Shown here one piece after another: positions 1-11,118 of a stretch of 64,000 nucleotides of DNA. The notes beneath the pieces are model-generated. The model had not been told where the DNA came from and searched no databases. It saw only the letters and a program-made list of their open reading frames with translations. Position numbers and translations under genes: made by a program. Positions within the stretch are counted from its first letter, which is position 1. Every line of letters begins with the position of its first letter. Source of the DNA: Parasponia andersonii (taxonomy: Eukaryota; Streptophyta; Magnoliopsida; Rosales; Cannabaceae); contig JXTB01000015.1 in assembly GCA_002914805.1 (NCBI GenBank), positions 1,694,764 through 1,758,763 of the forward strand. Reading direction: 5' to 3'.

Positions 1-1220
1 TTTCAATACTAATGAACCTATTTTTGAATTGTAAAATATAGTAATTGGAATTTTATATGATAATGCATTTTTCAACATTAAGTAAGTGGAATTCCACCTT
101 ACAGGCATGTCAACTTGGAATTTTCTTGGTTTTAATCTTTGAGCTATGCAATATCTTTTAAATTCAGCAATGCGTGGATTAGAAGCATGAATATAAGCAA
201 TAGCAGATCGGATATTTTCAATATATACACTTATAACATCCATACCTGATTTGACGATAAGGTTGATGATGTGACATGCACAACGTTGATGCAGTAAGAA
301 TCCTCCAGTGTATGAACTTACCAAATTGCTAAGTAATTTTATAGCCTTTGTATTTGCGATAGCATTATCTAAAGTGATAGAGATAATGCGATTCGCTATG
401 CCATATTCTTCAACAACATTTAAAATTCTATCTCTAATAATTTCAGCAGTATGTTTATCATCAACGACTCGAAAACCAATTATTCTTTTTTGCATTATCC
501 ATATAGAATCTAAATAATGTGCAACTACACTTAAATAATCTTGTTTAGAATTAGCACCCCAAATATCAGATGTCAATGCAATACAAAAGTTTAATGAAGT
601 TAATTCAGATATTAAATCTTTACGCATATTTTCATAAACTTTAATCAAATCACTCTTAGTAGTATTTCTAGAAACTCTTTTAAAGTTTGGATAATAAGAT
701 CTTCTAATATGATCTTCATAGCTATTGCAATCACCAAAACCTAATGGTAAATCTTTTATAGCAATTAAACGTGCTAGAGATTCCCTAGCTACTAAAGGAT
801 CATAGTTCCAAGAACTTACCGAACCATTCTTGTTGAGTTGAAGAGTTGATTGAGTAGGCTCCTTGTTATTTTTGTGTTTTTTGACACATGCATCACTATG
901 TCTATTCAAATGAGCGGTCCCGCTAGATGGTTTAGCAGTTAATAATTTCTTACAATATTTACTTCTTGCCATTTTTGTCTTCTTACAATCAGCCTCATCT
1001 TTGAATTCTGGATCGAAATGATCCCATACATTGGAAGTTGTCCTTGCACATTTGAAGGCCGTGCTTGCACTCAGCGAACAACTATCTTGAAATTGTGAAC
1101 AACTTTTACTAGCATTTGGATTAGTTTGTATTTCGGGGACTTGGTCACCCTCTTCAGCTATGCGAATTTGGTCGTCATCTAATTCCAAATCAATAGGGAT
1201 ATTTTTTGACATATCCATAT
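1..1220 (-). CDS. hAT (Ac-like) transposase with BED zinc finger, N-terminal 406 residues
   Basis: I translated this strand by eye and found no stop from the ATG at 1220 to the window edge. Residues about 62-111 form a BED zinc finger (NVWDHF, KYC, then HLNRH and C111). The first zinc-ligand cysteine expected three residues before C89 is a serine (S86), so zinc binding may be impaired. The hAT catalytic core follows: TSDIWG at 216-221 (D217) and TLDNA at 282-286 (D284) fit the first two acidic residues, RCACHIINL at 312-320 is the CxxH motif, and RWNSTY lies at 374-379. The third acidic residue and the C-terminal dimerisation domain lie beyond the window. The family excises and reinserts DNA by cut-and-paste through hairpinned flanks. 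A second ATG (1214) is possible. Mobility cannot be judged without the missing half. Confidence 0.9.
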
Positions 1221-1223
1221 CCT

Positions 1224-1862
1224 ATATTAAAAATATAGATATTAAAATTATACACAACTACAAATAAATCGAAATTACAAATATAGATATTCTACCAACT
1301 TAATTATAAATAACAACAAATTACAAATAAATTGAAATTTAAAATATAATATTCTAATAAACTTCTACTAACTTAATTGTAAACTACTACAAATTAATTG
1401 AAATTTAAAATATAATATTCTAATAAACTTCTACTAACTTAATTGTAAACTACTACAAATTAATTGAAAATAAAAATTTAATATTGTAATAAACATTCTA
1501 GTTTGTACTAACTTTATTGTAAATAACTATAAATTACAAATTAATTGAAAATATATTTAATAAATTTTCTATTACTAATTTAATTGTAAACTATTAAAAA
1601 TTAAAAATTCATTGAAATTTAAAATATAATATTCTAATAAATTTTCTACAAACTACAAACTAATGAATTACTATCTTAATTGTAAAAAATTACAATTAAA
1701 TTAAAATTAAAAACAAAGTCTTATAGAACTACTAAGTTACTAACTACCTAACTAGTAACTACAAACTACTAACTATTATACTAGTAATAATAGTAAACAA
1801 CTAAATATGCTACAAATTAAATAAATTAAAAAGATAATTATGATAAATAAATTAAATCGTAC
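1224..1862 (-). other. Probable 5'-UTR intron of the hAT transposase
   Basis: Read on the minus strand, a donor-like GAAG|GTACG lies at 1862 and an acceptor-like ATATAG lies at 1224, four bases upstream of the transposase ATG. The 639 bp between them are very AT-rich with no long frame. This is inferred from splice consensus only. Confidence 0.4.
1331..1680. repeat. 66-bp AT-rich tandem repeat (minisatellite)
   Basis: Units starting at 1331, 1397 and 1463 share the opening ATTGAAA and a period of exactly 66 bp. The first two are nearly identical. Diverged copies of the same phrase recur near 1541 and 1611. The array lies in the putative 5' intron of the hAT transposase. Confidence 0.75.
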
Positions 1863-2134
1863 CTTCAATTAAGCTTTATGAGTTGTGGAATATTTGGACT
1901 TTGGAGAATATAAAATATAATTACTAATAATTAGTAAATAGTAGTTAGATAAGAGAGAAAAAAATAAAATTGAGAATATAATTAGAGATTTAGAGAGAAA
2001 GAATGAGAAAAATAAGAGAGTATTTGAAAATTGTAAGTGTCAAAAAAGAGTAGAGAGTGTAGGGTATTTATAGTGTAAGAAAATATTTTTTTTTTTATTT
2101 TTAAAAATATTTTTTTTTTTGAAAAAAGATATAA

Positions 2135-2210
2135 ATCCAACGGTAACATTTGTTACCGTTGGATATTCTACCGTTGAAAACAAAGGGCCCAGAACTCGTC
2201 TGGGCCCTTT
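2135..2210. repeat. Two perfect hairpins in the hAT subterminal region
   Basis: The first hairpin has 14-bp arms at 2135-2148 and 2151-2164 (ATCCAACGGTAACA and its complement) with a 2-nt loop. The second has 12-bp arms at 2182-2193 and 2199-2210 (AAAGGGCCCAGA and its complement) with a 5-nt loop. Subterminal repeats are where hAT transposases usually bind, so these are candidate binding sites. Confidence 0.7.
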
Positions 2211-2224
2211 CTCTTTTTTTTTTT

Positions 2225-2324
2225 TTAAATNNGGGCCAGCCCGACGGGCCGCGATACCCAGGCCCAGCCCGTCCCTACCCCTAGGGCCGGGCTTGGCCCG
2301 GGCCGGCCCGAATTGCCACCACTA
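2225..2324 (-). mobile_element. Terminal inverted repeat end of the hAT element
   Basis: Read on the minus strand the element begins TAGTGGTGGCAATTCGGGCC at 2324 and continues as a GC-rich tract of GGCCCG-like repeats, unlike the AT-rich surroundings. Termini of the form TA/CA-GNGNTGGCAA are common in plant hAT elements. The partner end and the 8-bp target duplication lie outside the window. Two Ns at 2231-2232 interrupt the tract. Confidence 0.6.
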
Positions 2325-2485
2325 CATGACTCCAAGAATAATGTATAAAAGGGAAGAATTGAATAGGGGGAATATTTTTAAACTATAGGCTTACGTATAT
2401 ATTATGAAATTTAAGAAGAGGTACCAAATAGCACATTATATACTGCTGGATTATTGACGATGGACTTGTCACTTGTATCTATAGC

Positions 2486-4668
2486 TGTCACAACCTAAAA
2501 TCGAACCAGTGGTAGAAGAAGAATTTCACAAAGATGGAATATTTTTTAATTTATTTGAAAAGTATCAAAAAATCCTAGTTTTATAAAAATGGTCTATTTA
2601 AATAAAATAATTTGAATTTCATCCCATGAACCTTTCTCACAGTTCGTATACACCATTAAACATAGATCAAATAAATGCCGAAAAACGTAAATCAAATATA
2701 AGTCCAAGCATTATCATCATCCATGTCAAAATTAAACACCAGAATGACATATATGGATTCACAAACAAAATTAAAATGAAATAATCTTAGTTCAATGCTA
2801 AAACAAAATTTAAACAGTCCAAATACAATAACGCGCTTCAAGCATTATTAAGATAACGAACTACAATCAAGATGGTCTCTTACTCCTCTTGATCACCAAG
2901 ATCGCACTGGACACCACCTGAGGAAGGAAGGAAGAGAGTGAGCATACAATGCCTAATAGGAAAAATAATTACCTTAATCGAAAATATTTTAGTAATGAAA
3001 AGTCCCTGCATGGTTAGTTCAAATCCAATATATACATATATAATGATTAAAAACTAGAAATTCATATGTATATGTATAAATCAATCTGTATAATCAAAAC
3101 CATTCAATTCAGATGCACATGACATAAATCAACCTATAGGTATGAGCTCACATCCTCTCATCCATGGAAATCCAGGATGATGACACTAAGTGTACTTAAC
3201 AGCCTACCTGACATCTAAGCACATAGCTAGAGAGGATAGCCATGTGTCGCATACCAAACTTGGAAGGGCAACCGAATTGCCTATGCCTGCCAAATAGGGA
3301 GATAATCATAAGTAACGAACCCTACGCGGATTAACGGACTCTACACTGATAGTGGAGTACATAGTACCACACTGTAAACCCACGATACTAATACAGTACT
3401 CATGTATAATCCTATGATACGTGTAGCACAAAACTGAAGTGTGAAAATAATCATACTCTGGTTTTTCAATAAAATAAACATATTAGATTTTTATGGTAAA
3501 AGGGGCAACTTAACGACCCTATTTTGATATATCCAAAAATAATCTATACTTAAAAAATTTCTAGAGTAATACCTTATATATGTCATACAATCACATTCCA
3601 CCATATATATTCAAATAATTCAAAGATCACGCTTGTTCTCAAATGTTGTAGGAAAGTTAGTTTTATTCAAAAACGGTATGAAACGAAGGTAACTGAATCC
3701 ATACCTTATAAGAATAGCAATACCACGCTAAAAAATCCTCGAGGTGTCATTGACGATCGCTCGGAGGGTCAGGAACTAATTCCAAGCCCTCGATCATCCT
3801 CTTGCGAAAAACAACTTCTCAATGAAGTTTCAAATCCACAAGCGGACATCTTTACTGAATTCTTAATACCCAAAATAGTTAGGTTAGATATATAGTTTGT
3901 TCAAATCGGATATAGGCCTACACTGGATCTGTAGCATGCAAATCGAAGCAAATCTTAGTTGTCTGATTTTGATTTTTGTGGCGGTCACCAAACATAGGCA
4001 ATATATATATATATATATCAAAACTTCTCTATTTTCTAAGTACAATCCAAAAATGAGAACAAAAACATGATTCAACAGTTGGATTAAAAGTCAAACTCAA
4101 AGCTTAAAATATCCAAAAATGACAACTTTTGATTCGGACAGTCTGGGGTTAAGACATATATACCTTGACGATCCTTGCGACGAGATGAATTCAACGAGCC
4201 CAAGAACACGAGTTGAAACGACCCGAAATGACGCCGGTGACGAAAAGCTTCAAACGGTCATTAATGGCATTTTCTAGTGAGCAGGAGTCAACAGCTAGGT
4301 AGGACCGGTAGCGGAGGCTACTGGCGGCACGACAAGCTCGTGCTGGGCGGTCGGTGGGCCGAACGATGGTGGGAGGTGGCTACTGCAGTGGTCGTCTCCT
4401 TCGACCGAGATAGAGAACCGAGAGCGAGGGAGAGGGAGTTGGGGGGGGGGGAGAGTGGGAGATAGTCGTGGAGGAATAAATGAGACTCTGTAATTTTTAA
4501 AAAAATTGTACTATAGTCCTTATTCCCTAAAACTTTTTCAAATATAGTCTCCTAAAAATTGCAATTTAGTCTATCAATACAAAATTTTTATAAATTAACC
4601 CTTCTATTATTATAACCGAAAAATTGAAAAAATATCCAAATTACCCTAAAAAATTTCGGGCTTTTATG
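2486..4668 (-). mobile_element. Solo LTR, Tekay-like Ty3/gypsy family
   Basis: This 2.18-kb block begins TGTCACAAC and ends CTTTTATG, nearly the same ends as the LTRs at 14928-17090 (TGTCACAACG...CTTTTATA). It is flanked by a perfect 5-bp repeat ATAGC (2481-2485 and 4669-4673). Internal landmarks occur in the same order as in those LTRs, for example the AGGTTAGATATATAG phrase near 3880, but overall similarity is low, so it is a distinct subfamily. There is no internal region, so it is a solo LTR left by LTR-LTR recombination. Orientation follows the related LTRs. It contains an 11-G run at 4441-4451. Short frames inside it are not genes. Confidence 0.8.
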
Positions 4669-4673
4669 ATAGC

Positions 4674-4837
4674 TAGTTAGCTAGCTAGGGTATCTTTTGT
4701 TTCACTGCAAAAACAAACAACTAAAAGGGATAGTACTTTTGGCTTTGGTTTATCTCTATTTTTAGGAATAGTATATGTTGGTAAAGATAAGAGGATACAA
4801 CTTTTGAGCATGGGTTGTTATCCACATGGTGATTTAG
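4674..4837. other. Unclaimed 164-bp island between two insertions
   Basis: This is the only sequence between the solo LTR and the Ale element. A TTTTTAG acceptor-like site at 4765 precedes 72 bp that stay open, so it could be a host exon cut by the Ale insertion. I cannot name a product. Confidence 0.2.
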
Positions 4838-5103
4838 AATTACGGATCATAAAGAAAGCTCTAGAATAGATTTAGTTAGTACAATTACTGAGTTGTCAAG
4901 AGTTCGTTAGCTTTATTAATCTGTTGTAACAGGCTTGTAATAGACTCATTAGCTGAGTCATTAGCTGACTCATTAAGCTGAGTCATCAACTCTGGTAATC
5001 TGGACTAGAATTTAATGAAAGTTCTAGAGTTCTCTGTAATTTAGTTGAGCACTCCTTCATTCTCTAAAATCTTTTGTAATCTCCCTAGTTTCATTTATCT
5101 GAG
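4838..5103 (+). repeat. 5' LTR of the Ale element
   Basis: Starts AATTACGGATCATAAAG and aligns over its whole length with 14378-14643, with scattered substitutions. The expected terminal TG is mutated in both copies. Confidence 0.85.
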
Positions 5104-5104
5104 T

Positions 5105-5116
5105 TGGTATCAAAGC
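5105..5116 (+). promoter_or_regulatory. Primer-binding site of the Ale element
   Basis: TGGTATCAAAGC directly after the LTR matches the initiator-methionine tRNA site TGGTATCAGAGC at 11 of 12 bases. Confidence 0.8.
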
Positions 5117-5131
5117 TTTTGACTTGTGTCA

Positions 5132-6051
5132 ATGGTATTTCCTGGATCTTCTTCTCTGATGGCTTGGTCTTCTCCAGCGATGGCGTCTACTCCATTCACC
5201 TCTACTTTGGCATTGCTTCCACTCAAGCTCGATCACTCCAATTACTTCTTCTGGCATTCACTCGTTTTACCGGCAGTTCTTGCTTTTGATCTTGAAGGTT
5301 TTCTGCTCGGATCCATACTATGTTCTCTTCAGTTTCTTCAACCTGGTGAAGGAAGCTCCACTTTGTGTTGGAGTTTACTTGCTCAACTCTTTGTCTGAAT
5401 CCCAATTATACTACTTGGATGAGAACTAATCAAGTTTTTTTGAGCTGGCTACTTGTGTCGATATCTAAATTGATGCTTGGACATTTAGTCCATTGCACTA
5501 GTTCTGCTCATATCTAGTCTGCAATACAACAACTTTCCACTACACATTGAAAGCTCGAGTTCTTCAGCTTCGACTTCAGTTGAAGATGGTCAAGAAAGGA
5601 TCCATGAGTATTTAAGACTATGTTCTAAAATTGAGAGGTGTTGCTGAGTTTCTTAAGTCAAACTGTCACTGATGAAGAATTGCTTCTCTATGTACTTGGT
5701 GGTCTCATTAGTGAATATGATTCTGTTGTGGTCAACCTCACTTTAAGCCATGATTCTTTCTCTGTTTATGAAGCTCGTATATGCTGCAAAGTCATGAGAT
5801 GCGCCTTGACCAACATCAGGTTGTTGCTAATCTTGAGGCAGCCATTTCTACAAATTTTGCTACTAAGAAAATTTCAAACTCGAACACTCGTAGTGGTCAC
5901 TCTAGCTCTAATGGTGGTCATCAGGCTAACAGTGGTGGCCGAGGCAATTTCAATGTGCTAATCACGGTGGTCAAGGAGGTCGTGGTTAAGGAGGCAGAGG
6001 CAATAACCGTCTAGTATGTCAAATTTGTAGCAAGATTGGGCATCTTGATTT
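5132..6051 (+). pseudogene. Ale-type copia gag, broken in the zinc knuckle
   Basis: The frame from the ATG at 5132 has the Ale/Retrofit gag start (LDHSNYFFWHSLVLPAV and LEGF). After frameshifts, 5638-5961 gives the helical capsid part (VTDEELLLYVLGGL, then SHEMRLDQHQV in another frame). The frame reaches the first half of a CCHC zinc knuckle (CQICSKIGHL) near 6030 and is cut there by the Tork element. The gag coats the element's RNA in virus-like particles. Frames change several times, so no functional protein is made. Confidence 0.8.
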
Positions 6052-6514
6052 TATCATAAAGCGGAAGCACAACTGTTCCAAATGCTTATATTTAATATTA
6101 AGGTAATATTAAATATAAACTACTAACTAGTTATTGAAAATTAATGAAAGCGGAAAATGCGCAGAAAATACTAAATGCAAAAATAAAAGAGAACATAAAA
6201 TTTAGTGAGGTTCGACAAATTACTTACGTTTTTGGAGTGTTGCTGACCACTTTACTAACTTCAAATAAGAGGAAATACAAAATCTGGGCTATATTGCAAA
6301 AACCCGAAAACAAATGGGAAAAAGAGATAAAAACAAAACTATGGAGGTCTTTAGGAATAAAGGTCCTCACCAATAGAGAACTAATTTTGAGATGATTAAA
6401 ATTAACTATAGAAGGCTTTATTTATAACCAACTGCAGATCCCAAATATTCACACACAAGCAATGCTGGACAAAGCGCAAAATAATTACAAAAGCTAATAA
6501 GTCAAATTCTAACA
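6052..6514 (-). repeat. 3' LTR of the nested Tork element
   Basis: Aligns with 10635-11113 throughout. On the minus strand it starts TGTTAGAATTTGAC. The adjacent internal bases (6515-6530) read as a short purine-rich tract, AAGTAGAGAT, consistent with the plus-strand primer. Confidence 0.85.
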
Positions 6515-9500
6515 ATCTCTACTTTGGCGAGTTAGTAGGTCCCACCTAAATTTCTCCATTTTCTGCATCCTTTATCTATTACAACAACGCCACTTTATGC
6601 ACCAAAAGGTGCCATCAAATTTATAGAATGTTGATCAAGTCTAAACAATAATTGAACTTGATTGATGTCACCACCTTGGTCATCATATCTGCAGGATTCT
6701 TAACAGTTCCAATATTTTGAAGTAGTATCTTTCCTTCATCAATAATCTCTCACACAAAGTGATGTCAGACGTCAATATGCTTCATATATATATGGTAAAC
6801 TAGATTATTCGCTAAGTGAATGACACCCTGATTATCAAAATAAATACAGACATGCTCCTGAATAACTCATAACTCATCTAGTAATCCTTGTAACTAAATA
6901 GCTTCCTTCATAACCTCTGTAACTGCTATGTACTTTGCCTCTGTAGTAGACAAAGCAACTATAGACTGCAAAGTAGACTTCTAATTAATTGGTACTCTTG
7001 TAAATGTGAATACATATTAATTAGTTGAATGAAATTTATCTAAATCATCAGCGTAATCAGAATCAACATAACTAACCATATACTAACTAAGTCTATTATC
7101 TCGCTCAAAAACCAAACCAACATCTATAATCTTCAATAAGTACTATAGAATATATTTCACAACTTGCCAATGCTCTTTCACTGGATCATTCATATACCTA
7201 CTCACAACTCCAACTACATGTGAAATGTCAGGTCTCCTACACACCATCCCATAAATTGAGCTACCAACCGCATTTGAATACGGAACTTATGACATCTACT
7301 CTTGTGCTACATCTATACTCGGAGACAAAGATGCAATAAGCTTGAAATGAGGAGCAAGCAGTGTACTGACAGGTTTTGAATGTTCAGTCATACAAAAACA
7401 CTGTAATACTTTCTTCAAATATTGCTTTTGAGCCAAACTAACCTTGCTTCTCCTTCTATCTCTGCTAATCTCCATATCGAGAATCTTCTTCGCTTCACCG
7501 AGTTCCTTTTTCTCAAACTCTTGATTCAATTGAGCCTTTAACTTCTCAATTTCTTCTTGATTTTTCGAAGTTATCAACATATCATCAACTTACAAGAGTA
7601 GATAAATGAAATACCCACCTTGGAGCTTACAAAAATACATGCAACTATCAAACTTGCTTCTTGTATAGTTCTAACCCATCATAAACCGATCAAATTATTT
7701 GTACCACTGCCTTGGTGATTGTTTCAGCTTATAAAGCGATCTTTTCAGTTTGAAAACCTAATTTTCTTTTCCAGCAACCTTGAATCCTTCTGGCTAAGAC
7801 ATATAGATTTCCTCTTCTAAATCACTATGTAAAAACTCATTTTTCACATCCAATTAAACTAGTTCAAGAGCCAACTATGCTACCAAGGCTAACAAAATTC
7901 TAATAGAGGAATGTTTAATAACTGAGAAAAATACCTCATTATAATCAATTCCCTCCAATTGAGTATAGCCTTTTGCTACCAATCTTGCCTTAAAGCAAAC
8001 ATCATTTTTATTGAGAAATCATTATTTCTTTGTATATACACATTTGCACTCAATTACTTTCTTGTGCTTCGATAGTTGAGCTAGCTCCCAAGTTTCATTC
8101 TTCCGAAGAGACTGTATTTCTTCCTCTATTGCTTTCTCTCACTATTTAGTTTCTGAAATTTTTACTGCATCTTTATACGTGAAAGGAACATCATCATCTA
8201 TAATGGGAAGTGCATAGGCTATCATGTCAACAAATTGAGCAGGTTTACGAATTTTACATCTTGGCTTATTATGTGCAATTAATTCTTGCTGCTGTTGAGG
8301 CTCTTGAGTTGGAACCTCTTCTTCATCGTCACTGTCCTCCTCTGCCAATGGAGTGTCACCCCTATTTTTAACAATATTAGGTGGGACTACTGTTATTATT
8401 TTCTCAAACTCCACCTACTGCCAACTAGGCTCCACTTACTCCGGAATACTAATGGTCTTCTATTACCCTTTTTAACATGATAGCCTCATCAAAAATAACA
8501 TTCCTGCTAAATAAAATCTTCCTTGAGCTTAGACACCAAAGTCAAAATCCCTTTATACCTGAGCTGATACTCATAAACAATGCTTTCTTGGCTCTCGGAT
8601 CCAACTTGGATTCTTTCACATGATGATAGGTAGTGGAACCAAAGATATGTAAAGAATCATAATCACTAGCAGGTTTTCCAGACTATACCTCAATAGGGGT
8701 TTTGCCTCCAATTGTAGTCGATGGTAAATGATTAATGAGATGACACAAATATGTAATTGCCTCAGCCTAAAATACTTTGACCAACCCAGCATTGGATAAC
8801 ATACACTGAACCTTCTCTAGTAAAGTCCGATTTATGCGTTCTGCCACCCCATTCTGCTTGGTATTTTTCTGACTATAAAGTGACACATAATAACTTCAAA
8901 CTGGCAAAATCTAAAAAATGGATCACTCCTATATTCTCTACCATTGTTTGATTGAAGTCGTTTGATCTTTTTGCCCATCTGAGTCTCAATCATCTTTTTC
9001 TATTTAAGGAAAACTTCAAACACATCATCCTTAGTCTTCATTACATTCACCCAAACTCTTCTAGAAAAGTCATCGACAAAAGTAACAAAATAGTGCATAT
9101 CTCCCAAAGAAGCTGTCTTGGTAGGTCCCTACACATCTGAATGAACATATTCCAGAATACAATCAGTATTATGAATTGTTGTACTAAACTTCACTCTTAT
9201 CTGTTTTCCTAGAATACAGTATTTATAAAAGTCCAACTTGCAGGTCTTCACTCCTTTCAATAAGCCTTACTTCACTAAACTAAAGAAAACTTTTTCCCTT
9301 GTATGTCCCAAATGCATATGCCATAGCCTGGTAATTTCTGAAGCTTCATCATCCTCAGAAACTACAGCAACTGATCCAATAACTGTAACCATTATAGTAG
9401 TACAAGTTATTTTTTCTTGTATCTTTGATTACCACTAAAGAGCTTGAAGTGACTTTCAAAATTCTATCTCGTATAAATATACCGAAGTCTTTAGATTCTA

Positions 9501-10569
9501 AAGCTCCAAAAGAGATGAGATTCTTCTTCAATTTTGGTACATACGGAATATCTGTCAGAACTCTAGTTGATCCATCATGATTCTTCAATCGAATTGAACC
9601 TACCTCAGCTGTTTTACCATTTAGCTCTTCAAAGTTGAAGAACCACTCCTTGTGAGGACACATATGGTAAGTGTAACCCGAATTTAAAATCTATTCATCA
9701 TATTGTTACGTTAAAGATTGACTAACTAGACCAAAATCTGACTCATCATTTTCGACTTCAGCTATATATACATCAGAAGTATCCTTGCCCTTACCTTTAT
9801 TCTGTAACTTCAAACAATCTTTCTTCTAATGTCCTTTTTCATGAAAAAAGTCACATTTATCCTTACTAGGTCTTCACTTCGAATGAGATTTATCCCTTTT
9901 TTCTTGCTTACGGCTTTGACTACGTCCCTTTACTGTAAGCGCTTCTGCTGAAATGTCTATATTCTCTTTCTAATTTTTCTTTCGAATCTCATGATTATAC
10001 AATGCAACACTCACTTCATTAAAGGATAATTTTTCCTTCCCATGAAGCAACGTAATACAGAGATGATCTAACTCATCAGGAAGGGACCAAATCAACAACA
10101 TTGCTTTATCTTCATCTTTAAAGGTTTCATTCAAATTCAAAAAATCTGCTATCAACTGGTTGAAAGTATCAATGTGGTCACTAAAAGTTGTACTAGGCTT
10201 TAACTGGAGGTGGAAAAGTCTCTTCTTCAAGTATAGCCAGTTCTCATTGTTCTTCTTCATATACTTATTCTCGAGTGCCTTTTACATCTTACTTGCAGAA
10301 GTCTTCTTCATGAATAGATACTTCTATTCTCTATAAAGACATGAGCAAATCGTACCATAAGCTTGACGATCGATCCTCTCCCATTCTATATCATCCATTT
10401 TTTCCAGTTTCGTCTCTTCTAGAGCCATATATTGATCTTGTTAACATAAACCATCCAATACCTCGCATTGCCGTAAGTTGAAGTTATATCGGCGATCAAA
10501 TTTCTCTATATCGATTTTTGCACTAGTCACAATCTTCGTCTTTGTCGGCGTTGACGAAAATTTTGACAT
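6515..10569 (-). pseudogene. Tork/Tnt1-type gag-pol, degenerate
   Basis: The frame starts at the ATG at 10569 (MSKFSSTPTK) and runs into gag (IEKFDRRYNF, then LYLKKRLF and LLHGKEKLSFNEV at 9970-10260). The protease-integrase junction at 9355-9663 carries HMCPHKEWF and VPKLKKNLISFG, a Tnt1-like signature. The pre-RT acidic linker is at 8142-8414. RT/RNase H follows at 6520-7700, including VDDMLI next to 7580. The tyrosine expected before VDD is a stop codon, so the catalytic YVDD box is destroyed. Several further stops and frame changes make this a pseudogene. Such elements encode capsid, protease, integrase, RT and RNase H in one polyprotein. Confidence 0.85.
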
Positions 10570-10621
10570 TTCTACTAATATTTCAAATAGCTACTAAACA
10601 AAGCCTAGGGCGAACCTACTG

Positions 10622-10634
10622 CTCTGATACCATC
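10622..10634 (-). promoter_or_regulatory. Primer-binding site of the Tork element
   Basis: On the minus strand, directly after the LTR, the sequence reads TGGTATCAGAGC, an exact match to the plant initiator-Met tRNA 3' end complement. Confidence 0.9.
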
Positions 10635-11113
10635 TGTTATGCAACGGAAGCATAACTACTCCAAATGATTATATTTAATACTAAGATAATATTAAATATA
10701 AACTATCAACTAGCTACTTAAATTAACAAAAGTAGAAAATGCGCAAAAAATACTAAATGAAAAAATAAAAAAGAATACACAATTTAGCGAGGTTCAATAA
10801 ATTACCTACTTCCTCGGGGCATTGCTGACCACTTCACTAACTTTAAAAAAGAGGAAATACAAAATCTGAGCTATAATGCAAAAATCTAGAAATAAATGGG
10901 AAAAAAGGGTAAAAACAAAACTATAGAGGTCCTTAGAAATAATGATCCTCACTAATAGGGAATTAATTTTAGGATAATTAAAACTAATTACAAAAGGCTT
11001 TATTTATAGCCAATTGTAGATTCTAAATATTCATACACAAATAATGTTGGACAAAGCGTAAAACAATTACAAAAACTAACAAGTCAAATTCTAATAGCTG
11101 CCAAATTCTAACA
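10635..11113 (-). repeat. 5' LTR of the nested Tork element
   Basis: In plus orientation it begins TGTTATGCAACGG and ends CTAACA. The last 16 bp or so are a tandem duplication of the CAAATTCTAA-AGCTG phrase not present in the partner LTR, which explains the 16-bp length difference. Confidence 0.85.
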
Positions 11114-11118
11114 GCTTT

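Larger units (their letters stand above)
6052..11113 (-). mobile_element. Tork/Tnt1-type Ty1/copia retrotransposon nested in Ale
   Basis: A complete minus-strand element with LTRs of 463 and 479 bp, a primer-binding site and a polypurine tract. The flanking repeats GATTT (6047-6051) and GCTTT (11114-11118) agree at four of five bases. Its insertion splits the zinc knuckle of the host Ale gag, whose coding resumes at 11119. The gag and protease-region motifs are Tnt1/Tork type. Confidence 0.87.

Noticed and set aside
308..517. Short plus-strand frame of 69 codons
   Set aside because: Lies antisense within the open hAT transposase frame and has no motif.
4277..4465. GC-rich frame of 62 codons
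   Set aside because: Inside the solo LTR; Gly/Arg-rich by base composition and ends near a G homopolymer.
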